A stretch of DNA of 64,000 nt from Mycobacterium sp. (GTDB lineage: Bacteria; Actinomycetota; Actinomycetes; Mycobacteriales; Mycobacteriaceae), in contig JAGQTV010000011.1 in NCBI GenBank assembly GCA_020438845.1, positions 62,001-126,000 of the forward strand, written 5' to 3'. Below are positions 53,260-61,780 of this stretch, one piece after another. A program made the position numbers and the translations under genes. Within the stretch, counting starts at the first letter, position 1. Each line of letters begins with the position of its first letter. The notes beneath the pieces are model-generated. The model had not been told where the DNA came from, did not search any database, and saw only the letters and a list, made by a program, of their open reading frames with translations.

Positions 53260-54849
53260 TCAGATTCTGTTGAGCGTGGCTTCCTCGAGGTCCAGCCCGT
53301 GCAACATCGACCGCAGCACCTCGTCGTCGATGCGTCCGCTGTCCCGTTCGGCGACGAGCGCCTCACGCTCGGCCGCCAGCATCTCCAGCCGCAGGCGCCG
53401 AAACGTTGAAGTGGGGCTCTCTCCCATGTCGCTCTCCTGCCGGCCGAGCCGTTCCCAGGCAGAGTTCCGTCGTCGGTTGTTCCACGCGCGCAACACCTCT
53501 GCGGCGCGCTCGTGCGCCGCTGGCGACTCCGTGTCGGCCAACAGTTCGTCGAGGCGGACAGCGGCCGCCGCGGCCGCCCTTTCCTGCGCCGCGGCGGCCG
53601 CGATCGCATCGGTGCGCTCATCGTCGCCCTGAACGCCGAGTCGACGAATCAGCCACGGCAGGGTCAAGCCGTGCAGCAGCAGCGTTCCAATCACCACGAC
53701 AAAGGTGAGAAACACGATGTGTGGACGCCCGGGAAAGGCAGCACCCGACAAGGTCGTCAACGGAACAGCGAACGCCGCAGCCAACGAGACCACGCCGCGC
53801 ATGCCCGCCCAGGCTACGACGAAGACCTGCGCTGCGGTGGGCGCGGTCTCCCGTTCCCGGATACCAGCCGACAACCTCCTGGGCAGATAGGCGAACGCGT
53901 AGACCCACACGATGCGAACGCCGATAACGGTCCCCAGAACAGCCGCCGAGGAGCCGAGGATGACCGCCGCGGGGATTCCGGCAAGCTCGCCGATCACGGT
54001 CGGCAACTGGAGGCCGATGAGCAGGAACGCGAACGACTCGAATACCAGTTGAACGGCTCTCCACACAGCCGCATCCTGTAGCCGCGTCTCGTAGCCGGCG
54101 TGCACGGACCGTTGACCGAGGATAAGCGCGGCGACCACCACCGCGAGAACCCCGGATCCGTGCGCCTTTTCAGCGGCGAGGTAGATGACGAACGGTGCGA
54201 CAAGCCCAACCGCGCTTTCCACCAACGGATCGGCCAGTCGTTCCCTGACGAAGGCGATCACGACTCCGGATGCCAAGCCGATCACGATGCCGCCGCCTGC
54301 GGCCGACATGAACGTCGTCAGCCCGCCGCCCCAGCTCGCGGCGGCGCCGATCGCCGCCGCGAGCGCAACCTTGTAGGCCGTAAGCGCCGTTGCGTCATTG
54401 AGCAAGCTCTCCCCGCCCAGCAACGTCATGATCCGGCGCGGCAACCCGAGTCGGCGCCCGATGGCGGCGGCCGACACCGCGTCCGGAGGCGCAACGATCG
54501 CGCCGAGGGTGAGACCGGCCGCGATCGTCATCGCCGGCACCGTCTTGTAGGCGACAAAGCCCACCGCGGCCGTCGTCGCCAATGGCAGGCCGATCGCCAG
54601 CAGCCCGATCGGTCGCAGGTTCGTCCGAAGCCCTACGTAGCTGCTCTCCATACCTGCCGACCACAACAGGGGCGGCAGCAGGACGAAGAGCACGAGGTCG
54701 GGCTCGAGCTCGAAGTCCCTCAGACCGGGCAACGAACTCGCCGCCAGTCCGGCTACCACCAACGCCAACGGAGCCGAGACATCGAAATGGCGCGCCAATC
54801 CGGCTAGCAGGACCGATAGCACAACTACTGCAAGCATGGAGCCAAGCAC
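53260..54849 (-). CDS. Na+/H+ antiporter, CPA1 family
   Basis: 529 residues with 11-13 predicted membrane helices (to about residue 395) and a charged, Ala/Glu-rich cytosolic tail of about 130 residues. The motif GAIVAPPDAVSAAAIGRRLGLP and the following GGESLLNDATALTAY carry the ion-binding acidic residues. It exchanges sodium for protons. The GTG at 54849 is preferred to the GTG at 54858 because AGGAGG lies at normal spacing from the former and almost touches the latter. It is divergent from the UBP zinc-finger gene; in some actinobacteria the two domains occur in one polypeptide, as far as I recall. Confidence 0.9.
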   Translation of the reverse strand: MLGSMLAVVVLSVLLAGLARHFDVSAPLALVVAGLAASSLPGLRDFELEPDLVLFVLLPPLLWSAGMESSYVGLRTNLRPIGLLAIGLPLATTAAVGFVAYKTVPAMTIAAGLTLGAIVAPPDAVSAAAIGRRLGLPRRIMTLLGGESLLNDATALTAYKVALAAAIGAAASWGGGLTTFMSAAGGGIVIGLASGVVIAFVRERLADPLVESAVGLVAPFVIYLAAEKAHGSGVLAVVVAALILGQRSVHAGYETRLQDAAVWRAVQLVFESFAFLLIGLQLPTVIGELAGIPAAVILGSSAAVLGTVIGVRIVWVYAFAYLPRRLSAGIRERETAPTAAQVFVVAWAGMRGVVSLAAAFAVPLTTLSGAAFPGRPHIVFLTFVVVIGTLLLHGLTLPWLIRRLGVQGDDERTDAIAAAAAQERAAAAAAVRLDELLADTESPAAHERAAEVLRAWNNRRRNSAWERLGRQESDMGESPTSTFRRLRLEMLAAEREALVAERDSGRIDDEVLRSMLHGLDLEEATLNRI

Positions 54850-54894
54850 GTTTGTCACACCTCCTCGGCCGAATCCACGATCGGCCACGCTCCC

Positions 54895-54908
54895 TATCCT
54901 TGGACAAC
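54895..54908 (+). promoter_or_regulatory. Candidate -10 box, leaderless UBP gene
   Basis: TATCCT at 54895-54900 fits TANNNT and ends eight bases before the ATG at 54909, with no ribosome-binding site. It is a good leaderless candidate. Confidence 0.4.
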
Positions 54909-55229
54909 ATGATGAAGAGATCACGCGGACGCGACGAAAAGGCGGACCGAAAGGCGGCGGCCGGACCAATGACGTGCCCGCATCTTGCGGCCGAAATCGC
55001 AGAGCCGCAACCTCGCACACCGGGAAGGTGCGAAGAGTGCGGTCAGCTCGGTGACGAACACTGGGGTCACCTACGGATGTGCCTCACGTGTGGTCATGTC
55101 GGTTGCTGTGATTCCAGTCCGCACCAACACGCCACTGAGCACTTCCGCCAGACGGGTCATCCCATCATGCGATCCATCGAGCCTGGGGAAAGCTGGCGCT
55201 GGTGCTACGTCGATACTCAGATCGGCTGA
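54909..55229 (+). CDS. UBP-type zinc-finger protein
   Basis: 106 residues. After a basic start (MMKRSRGRDEK) there is a UBP zinc finger: CPHLA, CEECGQLGDEHWGHLRMCLTCGHVGCCDSSPHQHATEHFRQTGHPIM-like spacing with eight or more Cys/His ligands and the WRWCYVD end. In eukaryotes this fold binds the free C-terminus of ubiquitin; in actinobacteria it may bind other C-termini or a small-molecule ligand. The function is unknown. It is divergent from the CPA1 antiporter, sharing about 60 bases of promoter, so a link to ion homeostasis is possible. Confidence 0.85.
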   Translation: MMKRSRGRDEKADRKAAAGPMTCPHLAAEIAEPQPRTPGRCEECGQLGDEHWGHLRMCLTCGHVGCCDSSPHQHATEHFRQTGHPIMRSIEPGESWRWCYVDTQIG

Positions 55230-55257
55230 GGAGCAGACCGCGACTGTTCGTTCTCGG

Positions 55258-56544
55258 TCATACCCGGACAGGTGGTAGCTCCCGCCGGTCCGGCACTAAC
55301 ACCGTTGCGGCCAGAACAGCGAGCACGTTCAACGTCAGCAGTGCGGCCAGCGGACCGATGATGGCGGTGTTTTGCGCGTATGCGCCGAGCGCAGCTCCCA
55401 CCAGCGAGGACTCGACAGCGATCAGCAAGGCGCCGAACCCGAGCAAGGCCGCACGGTGGCCCTCGTCGGCTTGCCGACTCACCCAGATCAGACCGGCGCT
55501 GAAGATCCCCTGATTCGCGACGGTGGCAAGCACGAAGACCACCGAGTACACCCAGACGTGGTCCCATTCTTGGCGCAGTTCGATGGCGACGCAGATGGCG
55601 GCAGCGCCCACACCTTGCAGGGCGCAGAGGACCAGCATCGCCCGTACCCCGTGTCGGTGACTGACCCAGCGCCACAATGCTGCTCCAACAAGCAGACCCA
55701 CACTCGAGGAGATGATCAGAACCTCCAGACACCCGACGGTGTCGGGGTGGTTGACCGACGCGTGCACACTGTAGAACGGGGTGCCGAGGCTGACCGGCAC
55801 GAAGAACACCATGATCCACGCGTATCGGCGAAACCACCGTTGGGACCGGGCCGCTCGCAGTCCCTGGCGGTAGGTGTCGGCGAAGGTCACCTCCCGAGGA
55901 CGGTCAGCCAAGGACACCGGGCCGATGAATATCGCGCAGACGGCGGAGGCCGAGAGGCAGACGGCGCCCAGCCAGAGCAGGTCGACCTGGCCGGCCCGAG
56001 CCTGGGTTTGCGTCAGGTAGGGAACGAGCAACAAGGTGATCAGGACTGTGGTGACGGCGCCGAGCGCACCCTGCACGAGGACCAGATCGCGGCGGCGCCT
56101 TTCGGTGAGTTTGGCCGAGATCGATTCGGAGAAGGCGACTTTGGATAGACCTGATACCAGGCCGGCGGCCAGCGAAGCGCTCAAAAAGCCAGCAGCCACA
56201 AAGAGACCGCTCCACGCCGATAGCGCGCTGAGCGCCACGGCGGCGGCCATGGCGCCAGTTGACCAGGCGATCACGGCGTGCACATTGGAACGACTGCGCG
56301 CCAGCACGAATGGGGACAGTGCGTTGCCCAGGGCGACGCCCACAGCGGAGGCCGCATAGACCAAACCCGCTACCCACAACAGGTTGTATTCGGCCGCGAT
56401 AAACGGCAGCACCACGGTGACGTTGGCTAACTGCATGCCGGTGAGATAGAGCGTGCCCTGAGCGAGGAACACCCGATAAGGACCGCGCTCGTCGGCTGCT
56501 CCGTCGGCCACCATCAGGATGCTATCGAGGTCCTCGTGGAACAC
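55258..56544 (-). CDS. Major facilitator superfamily transporter
   Basis: 428 residues with about 12 predicted helices in two halves (about 25-210 and 235-420). A typical MFS loop with basic residues is seen near ARSRSNVHAV and a hydrophilic central loop near 210-235. The N-terminus is about 20 residues of acidic cytosolic sequence. No drug-efflux signature was identified and the substrate is unknown. The start is GTG 56544. It is divergent from the coiled-coil CxxC gene. Confidence 0.82.
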   Translation of the reverse strand: MFHEDLDSILMVADGAADERGPYRVFLAQGTLYLTGMQLANVTVVLPFIAAEYNLLWVAGLVYAASAVGVALGNALSPFVLARSRSNVHAVIAWSTGAMAAAVALSALSAWSGLFVAAGFLSASLAAGLVSGLSKVAFSESISAKLTERRRRDLVLVQGALGAVTTVLITLLLVPYLTQTQARAGQVDLLWLGAVCLSASAVCAIFIGPVSLADRPREVTFADTYRQGLRAARSQRWFRRYAWIMVFFVPVSLGTPFYSVHASVNHPDTVGCLEVLIISSSVGLLVGAALWRWVSHRHGVRAMLVLCALQGVGAAAICVAIELRQEWDHVWVYSVVFVLATVANQGIFSAGLIWVSRQADEGHRAALLGFGALLIAVESSLVGAALGAYAQNTAIIGPLAALLTLNVLAVLAATVLVPDRRELPPVRV

Positions 56545-56633
56545 GTAGGCCTACCTTGGTATCACCCGCGAACCCCCTGTCAATGTCCACAGCAACCTTC
56601 CCTGCCGCCACCGCTCGGAGGAGGGTCGAAATC

Positions 56634-57335
56634 ATGACCGCTTCGTTCGCGACCCGTACGCCGACCCGTCAGGAAGCCCAGGAACTGCTCGGCCTGCTGG
56701 CCCAGACACGAACCCAGCTCGCCAAGGACGTGGCGGCGGCCAAGCGGGAAGTGCGCCGGCTGACCAGCGAATTGGATCGGTTGAACCGGCAACTGTGCGA
56801 TGTCGAGATCAGCGAAGAATGGCTGACTTCGGTGGCTCACCATCCGGCGACCCGCAACCGGCCGATACGGTCTTTCACAGGGCAGAGCCCCTGGCACCCG
56901 TCCCTGCTGGACGACTTCACCGACATAGAGCCCGATGTCGCCTACGAGATCGCCGACAACATCGAGCACGGCCGCTGCCCGCGGTGCACGCGTCCACTTC
57001 CGGAACCACCGGAATGTCCGGTGGGGTCACGCTTCACCGACTGTCGATCGATTCCGATCTGCGCCCCGTGCGGCCAGGACGAGGCGTTCGAGTTCATGCA
57101 GAAGGGATGGGTCTCAGGAGCGTGGGACTGGCCGCTGGACACCACCGAAATAGACCAAAGGCGGCGGAACTTCCTCGATGGACGGACGATTGCGGACGTC
57201 TTGGACCGGGCGAGCGGCGATGCACTCATCGATGAGAGCGTCAGGGGGTTCGTGAACGCGCGCAGGGCGGTCGGCTGGGCACAGCACGCGACGATGCCAA
57301 CGCGGATGCAGCGAGAGGAGGCCGAGACGCAATGA
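56634..57335 (+). CDS. Hypothetical protein with coiled coil and Cys-rich motif
   Basis: 233 residues from ATG 56634, eight bases after AGGAGGG, which excludes the upstream in-frame ATG. Residues about 15-58 predict a coiled coil (AQTRTQLAKDVAAAKREVRRL). The middle has CPRCTRP, ECPVGSRFTDC and ICAPCG, a probable two-knuckle zinc site, and the remainder is acidic. No family is recognised. Nothing in the neighbours explains it; a nucleic-acid or protein-interaction role is guesswork. Confidence 0.7.
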   Translation: MTASFATRTPTRQEAQELLGLLAQTRTQLAKDVAAAKREVRRLTSELDRLNRQLCDVEISEEWLTSVAHHPATRNRPIRSFTGQSPWHPSLLDDFTDIEPDVAYEIADNIEHGRCPRCTRPLPEPPECPVGSRFTDCRSIPICAPCGQDEAFEFMQKGWVSGAWDWPLDTTEIDQRRRNFLDGRTIADVLDRASGDALIDESVRGFVNARRAVGWAQHATMPTRMQREEAETQ

Positions 57336-57380
57336 GCTTGGAGGCGCGTCATTTCCCCTGAGCGCGCCTGACATGAAATG

Positions 57381-57415
57381 GCAACCCCGGCATCGTGAAA
57401 AGGTGCCGGGGTTGC
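57381..57415. terminator. Strong hairpin between convergent genes
   Basis: GCAACCCCGGCA (57381-57392) and TGCCGGGGTTGC (57404-57415) form a perfect 12-base stem with an 11-base loop. It lies between the convergent genes ending at 57335 and 57450, so it could terminate transcription from both sides. There is no long U-tract on either side. Confidence 0.7.
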
Positions 57416-57449
57416 TGACATCAGACCGGCGCTTTGCGGGCATCGCCGT

Positions 57450-58958
57450 TCAGTTCACGCAGGGAATTCCGCCGCTGGCGACCGGCCCGCCGGCATCCGG
57501 GGCCGGAAGCGCCGGGGAGTCCGGCGGGGTGTCCGGCGGGGAGTCCGGCGGGGTGTCCTCGACCGCGGGGGAGGCCGACGGTGAAGCTGACGAATCATCT
57601 GCAGCGTCAGGGATTTGGTATTCCGGCCCGAGTATCACCCGGATTTGTCCCGCTGCCACGGTGGGGTCGGGCCGGGGCTCGGCGTCGATTCCGAGCACAG
57701 CGGCCAGCAACTCGGCGTCGGCGGCAGCCCCAACTCCGTATCCGATACTGGTGTCGGGAGACTCGCCGTCGTTGCGGTCGCGGATCTCCTCCACTGTGTA
57801 GCCCCGGCGGGTCAGGAGGTCGGCGGTACGGCTGGCTAACCCATAGATGTCGCTTGCGTTTACCACCACGATCGCAGACTGTGGTTGCGTGGCGGCAGGC
57901 GCGTCCGCGGGCGAGGTGGCGTCCGTTCCCGCTATGTCCGCGGCGATCTCGGCCCGGATCGCGGCAGGATCGACGATATTGACGTCCTGTCCGTCGACCG
58001 TCGCGTAGCGCACCACCGGCAGGGTCCGGAACTCGACGTCGCCACCGGCCAGCGCGGCGATCCGACGAAACTGGGGCTCACCCCAGCCTTCGGACAACAC
58101 GACGTCTTTGCGAGCCACCGCCACCAGGTCACGAAACTCGTCGAGGTTGCCGAAAACCCCGGCCTGCTGCAACTTATGTGCGATCGCCAAAAGGAAAGCC
58201 TGTTGGCGATGGGTGCGGTCGAGGTCGCCGTTTTCCAGGCCGTGCCGTTGACGCACGAAAGCCAAGGCCTGGGCGGCGTTGAGGGTCTGCCGGCCGGCGG
58301 GGAAATCCGCTCCCGAATACTCGTCGTAGACGGGGTGGTTGAGGCACACCTCGACCCCGCCAAGGCTTTGGGCCAAGTCGTAGAAACCGGCCAGATTCAC
58401 CTCGGCGAAGTAGTCGATGGGCTGACCGGTGAGTGCTCGAACCGCGCGCAGCGTTGCTGCTCGCCCGGCTTCCCGGCCCCGTCTTTCGAGTTCAGTCGGA
58501 TCGGTGATGCCTTCGTCCAGCAACTCCTGCTCGGTCTGCGCCTTGGTGAGCCCGTAGGCCTCCTTGATTTTGATGTGGTCGTATCCCTTGATGTCGCTGA
58601 CTGCGACGTAGTCATCGCGAGGGATGGAAAAGGCAACCACCCGATCGTCGGCACCGATGTGCACCAGGATCAACGTGTTGGTGTTGTAACCGCCGGAACT
58701 GGAGTCTCCGGCGTGCAGCTTGTCCAGGATTTTTTCCGGCAGATCGTTGCCGTCCTGGTCTTTGCGGGAATCCAGCCCGATCAACAGGATGTTCATGCTC
58801 CCGCCACTGGAGCGTGGCGTGTCCAGACCGAGCGCACGCGAGACAGTGATTCCGCTGAGCAGGCCGTGGGCATGCCAGTAGGCGATTCCGGTACCAGTCA
58901 GCGCGAACGCCGCCAACAGGGCGGCCAATGTTCGCCCAAGAACCCGGACCACTCGCAT
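57450..58958 (-). CDS. LytR-CpsA-Psr (LCP) family cell-wall ligase
   Basis: 502 residues. An N-terminal membrane helix (about 8-30) anchors an extracytoplasmic LCP domain (about 55-240) with NILLIGLDSR, FSIPRDDYVAV and DRTHRQQAFLLAI, whose Arg/Asp residues bind polyprenyl phosphate. A LytR_C domain follows near 350-440, then a Pro/Asp/Ser-rich tail. LCP proteins attach arabinogalactan to peptidoglycan in mycobacteria. It is the last of three minus-strand genes, 114 bases after the PaaK-like gene; a 14-base tandem repeat lies in the gap. Start ATG 58958 opens straight into the basic, then hydrophobic, N-terminus. Confidence 0.9.
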   Translation of the reverse strand: MRVVRVLGRTLAALLAAFALTGTGIAYWHAHGLLSGITVSRALGLDTPRSSGGSMNILLIGLDSRKDQDGNDLPEKILDKLHAGDSSSGGYNTNTLILVHIGADDRVVAFSIPRDDYVAVSDIKGYDHIKIKEAYGLTKAQTEQELLDEGITDPTELERRGREAGRAATLRAVRALTGQPIDYFAEVNLAGFYDLAQSLGGVEVCLNHPVYDEYSGADFPAGRQTLNAAQALAFVRQRHGLENGDLDRTHRQQAFLLAIAHKLQQAGVFGNLDEFRDLVAVARKDVVLSEGWGEPQFRRIAALAGGDVEFRTLPVVRYATVDGQDVNIVDPAAIRAEIAADIAGTDATSPADAPAATQPQSAIVVVNASDIYGLASRTADLLTRRGYTVEEIRDRNDGESPDTSIGYGVGAAADAELLAAVLGIDAEPRPDPTVAAGQIRVILGPEYQIPDAADDSSASPSASPAVEDTPPDSPPDTPPDSPALPAPDAGGPVASGGIPCVN

Positions 58959-59022
58959 GTCGGCCAGTATCGCCTGTCTGTCGTGGCGAGATGGCTGTTG
59001 TCTCCGAACGGGATGCAGGCAG

Positions 59023-59064
59023 TGGCGTCTACGGAATGGCGTCTACGGAATGGCGTCTATTGGA
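59023..59064. repeat. 14-base tandem repeat (three copies)
   Basis: TGGCGTCTACGGAA occurs at 59023-59036 and 59037-59050, with a diverged third copy at 59051-59064. It sits between the PaaK-like stop and the LCP start. Its function is unknown, and it could vary in copy number between strains. Confidence 0.8.
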
Positions 59065-59072
59065 CGACGAGT

Positions 59073-60452
59073 TCAAGCGCGCAGGACCTGGCGGAGCTTG
59101 CCGCTGCGTGGCTCCTGCCGGGGCGCCTCGGAGGTGCACGTGATCGTCACGTCGGTAACGCCCTGGCTCCCCAGAAACTCGCGGACCCGTCGTTCGACTT
59201 CGCGTTCCACCTCGCTCCTGGTCGCCCCCTTGTCCACATCGAGTCGGACGGTGAGGCCGCGCGATCCCGTTCCGATCGCTTGGAAGCGATGGACACCCGG
59301 GGTTTCCTCGATCACCGACCCGAGGGCCAACGGCAGGATCGGCACTGACTGGTGGTCGGCGTCTTCGAAGCTCAGCACGTCATTGGTGCGACCCTCGACC
59401 GCCACCACCGGGAACGGGCTCCCGCAGGTACACGAATGCGGTTGTAGCGTCACCCGATCGCCGAGGTCGTATCGGATGATCGGCTGGATGCGGTTGGAGA
59501 GGTTCGTTACGAGCACGCTGTCCGACTGCACGCCGGGCGGCACGGGCCGGCGGTCGGAGTCCACCGGTTCGAGGATGTACCAGTCCGAATTGACGTGCAG
59601 GAATCCATGTATGCATTCGATGGCGAGGCCTGGCACCTCAGTTGCGGCATAGCCCTCCGTCACCGGACACCCGAAGGTGCTTGTGACGGCCTCCCGCATG
59701 GCGGGAGTGAACAACTCACCGGCACAAAGGATGTGCACCGGCTCTATACGAAGCCGCCCGGCGCGCTGCTCAGCTGCCAGCAGCACGAAGACGCTGGGAT
59801 AGCCGCTGAGCAGAGTCGGTTGGAACTCGTTCAATTCCGCGACCAGCTCACCGACTGGGCGAAGAACCGAGAGCACACGTGTGCGATCAGCGAGCAAGGG
59901 GCTGAGCCGCCGGGCGCGCTCTGCCAATGTGACCGCCCCGAAGTGGCCCCCGGTCGCAAACAGGGCGGCCGTCCTCATACCCCGTCGGGCGAGTGCGGCC
60001 AGGTCGATTCGGCGCACAACGGGCTGCGGCCGGGTGCGTCCCACGATGTTGTACACCCGCCATGACAGCCGGTCCTGCAACAGGACTGCCGGCTCCCCGG
60101 TGGTTCCGGAGGTCGTCATGACCAGATAGCGCCCCAGATACAGCTGACCGACGCACTCGCCCCGGGAAAGGAAGTTGTTCCGGAGATCTTCGAGGGTGAC
60201 GTCCGGATCGGTGACCCAGTCATCGAAGCGGGACATGAGGGTCGGCTTGTCAAGGACCGGCAGATCGCCGATCTCCCCCACCCGGGGTGGCAGCTGGCGA
60301 TAGTGATGTCGATAGAACGGCGACGCGATCCGTGCATGGCGCACCAAGTTGTGCAGACGCCGCCGCTGAACGCGTGCCAACCGTTCCGGATCGGAATGGG
60401 CTGAGCGGATGGCATCGAGCAGCAGGTAGGGCACCGACTCAGAGATGCTCAT
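59073..60452 (-). CDS. Phenylacetate-CoA-ligase-like adenylate-forming protein
   Basis: 459 residues with the PaaK-type arrangement: MTTSGTTGEPAVLL as the phosphate-binding loop near residue 115, EGYAATEVPGLAIEC as the A5-like motif, and YDLGDRVTL near 335. It should activate a carboxylic acid as acyl-AMP, then transfer it to CoA or another acceptor; the substrate is unknown. The related capsule-type PaaK-like proteins often occur with cell-envelope genes, which fits the LCP neighbour. ATG 60452 is the start. It lies 87 bases after the small hypothetical gene and is likely in the same transcript. Confidence 0.85.
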   Translation of the reverse strand: MSISESVPYLLLDAIRSAHSDPERLARVQRRRLHNLVRHARIASPFYRHHYRQLPPRVGEIGDLPVLDKPTLMSRFDDWVTDPDVTLEDLRNNFLSRGECVGQLYLGRYLVMTTSGTTGEPAVLLQDRLSWRVYNIVGRTRPQPVVRRIDLAALARRGMRTAALFATGGHFGAVTLAERARRLSPLLADRTRVLSVLRPVGELVAELNEFQPTLLSGYPSVFVLLAAEQRAGRLRIEPVHILCAGELFTPAMREAVTSTFGCPVTEGYAATEVPGLAIECIHGFLHVNSDWYILEPVDSDRRPVPPGVQSDSVLVTNLSNRIQPIIRYDLGDRVTLQPHSCTCGSPFPVVAVEGRTNDVLSFEDADHQSVPILPLALGSVIEETPGVHRFQAIGTGSRGLTVRLDVDKGATRSEVEREVERRVREFLGSQGVTDVTITCTSEAPRQEPRSGKLRQVLRA

Positions 60453-60539
60453 GGAACCACTCCATCACACATCACGGTTTGCCTCAGCGATCAGCGGCAC
60501 TCGTCGATGCCCTAGACCGTCGGCCCGGGGCCCTCGGTG

Positions 60540-60881
60540 TCATTCCCCTGTGCCGGTATTTGTTCCGTCGTCGACGGGCGGCACCGGAATCCGGCGGAGG
60601 TACTCCAAAAACACATCCACGGCAGCAGCCGCCATGGCGCCCATCGCGGGGTCGATGTTCGTTCCCCGTGGGACGCTCGCTCCGAGGTGGCTGAAGAACT
60701 GAGCCGTTATCGCTTCGCGGACTTCCCAGGCGAGTTCGGCCACTTCAGTGGCATCTCGAAGCACATGTTCCGCCGTCATGCGGCGTGCCGCCTCATCGAC
60801 AACAGGTTTGAGGGCTTCTATTGCGCGGCGTTTGATTTCCTCGAGCAGGGGCCGCGAACTATCGGGCCAGGTTCCAGCCAT
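60540..60881 (-). CDS. Hypothetical helical protein (113 aa)
   Basis: 113 residues, predicted mostly helical and amphipathic, with charged segments (KRRAIEALKPVVDEAARRM) and an acidic, Thr/Gly-rich C-terminus. There are no cysteines or membrane helices. No family is recognised. It is the first gene before the PaaK-like and LCP genes on this strand, so it may be cotranscribed with them. The ribosome-binding site is weak. Confidence 0.55.
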   Translation of the reverse strand: MAGTWPDSSRPLLEEIKRRAIEALKPVVDEAARRMTAEHVLRDATEVAELAWEVREAITAQFFSHLGASVPRGTNIDPAMGAMAAAAVDVFLEYLRRIPVPPVDDGTNTGTGE

Positions 60882-60975
60882 GTCGGATCACGTTACGCCT
60901 TAGCGCTGGCAAGCACCTGGCTGGATGACGAAGTGATCTCCGCGCTGCCGATCACCGGGCCGTAAGCTCAGCGAC

Positions 60976-61752
60976 GTGGAACTCAATGGAGCTAGTGCAA
61001 TCGTCACTGGTGGGGCATCGGGCATCGGTGCCGCCACCGCGCGTCAGTTGGCCGATCTCGGCGCCCAGGTCGTCATCGCCGACATGCAAGTCGAACGCGG
61101 CCAACAACTCGCGAGTGAGATCGGCGGCGTGTTCGTCCAGGTCGACGTCACCAACACCGAGCAGATCATCGATGCGGTCAACACCGCGATGGATCTCGGT
61201 CCGCTTCGCGCGCTGGTCAACTCCGCCGGCGTGGGATGGGCCCAGCGCACCATCGGCAAGGACGGGGAATTCGCCTCCGCCCACGACCTTGACCTGTACA
61301 AGAAGGTCATCACGATCAACCTGGTGGGCACATTCGACTGCATCCGCATTGCGGCCACCGCGATGAGCCGGCTGGAGCCGACCGCCACCGGTGAGCGCGG
61401 GGCGATCGTGAACATGACCAGTGTGGCGGCGTTCGACGGGCAGATCGGCCAGGCAGCGTACTCGTCGTCCAAGGGCGGAGTCGTCGGGCTGACCCTCCCG
61501 GTGGCCCGTGATCTGGCCGCCGTCGGGATTCGGGTCAACACCGTCGCGCCCGGCCTGATCGACACCCCCATCTATGGCGAGGGCGAGCACGCCGAAGCCT
61601 TCAAGGCCAAACTCGGCCAGTCGGTGCTCTTCCCGCACCGCCTCGGCAAACCCGAGGAGCTGGCCTCGATGGTCATCGAACTGATCACCAACTCGTACAT
61701 GAACGCCGAGGTGGTCCGCGTCGACGGCGGCATCCGGATGCCCCCCAAGTAG
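60976..61752 (+). CDS. Short-chain dehydrogenase/reductase (3-hydroxyacyl-CoA dehydrogenase type)
   Basis: 258 residues of the classical SDR family. TGGASGIG binds the dinucleotide, VNSAGVG is the NNAG-like strand, and AAYSSSKGG with the preceding Ser of NMTSVAAF gives the catalytic Ser-Tyr-Lys. The DMQVERGQ region with Asp after the second strand suggests NAD(H). The overall pattern, including GLIDTPI and DGGIRMPP, is that of HSD10-like 3-hydroxyacyl-CoA dehydrogenases. It would oxidise 3-hydroxyacyl-CoA in beta-oxidation. Start is GTG 60976. It is divergent from the hypothetical gene 94 bases away. Confidence 0.88.
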   Translation: MELNGASAIVTGGASGIGAATARQLADLGAQVVIADMQVERGQQLASEIGGVFVQVDVTNTEQIIDAVNTAMDLGPLRALVNSAGVGWAQRTIGKDGEFASAHDLDLYKKVITINLVGTFDCIRIAATAMSRLEPTATGERGAIVNMTSVAAFDGQIGQAAYSSSKGGVVGLTLPVARDLAAVGIRVNTVAPGLIDTPIYGEGEHAEAFKAKLGQSVLFPHRLGKPEELASMVIELITNSYMNAEVVRVDGGIRMPPK

Positions 61753-61780
61753 CGGTCGGCTCAGTCAGGGTCTGGCCCTA

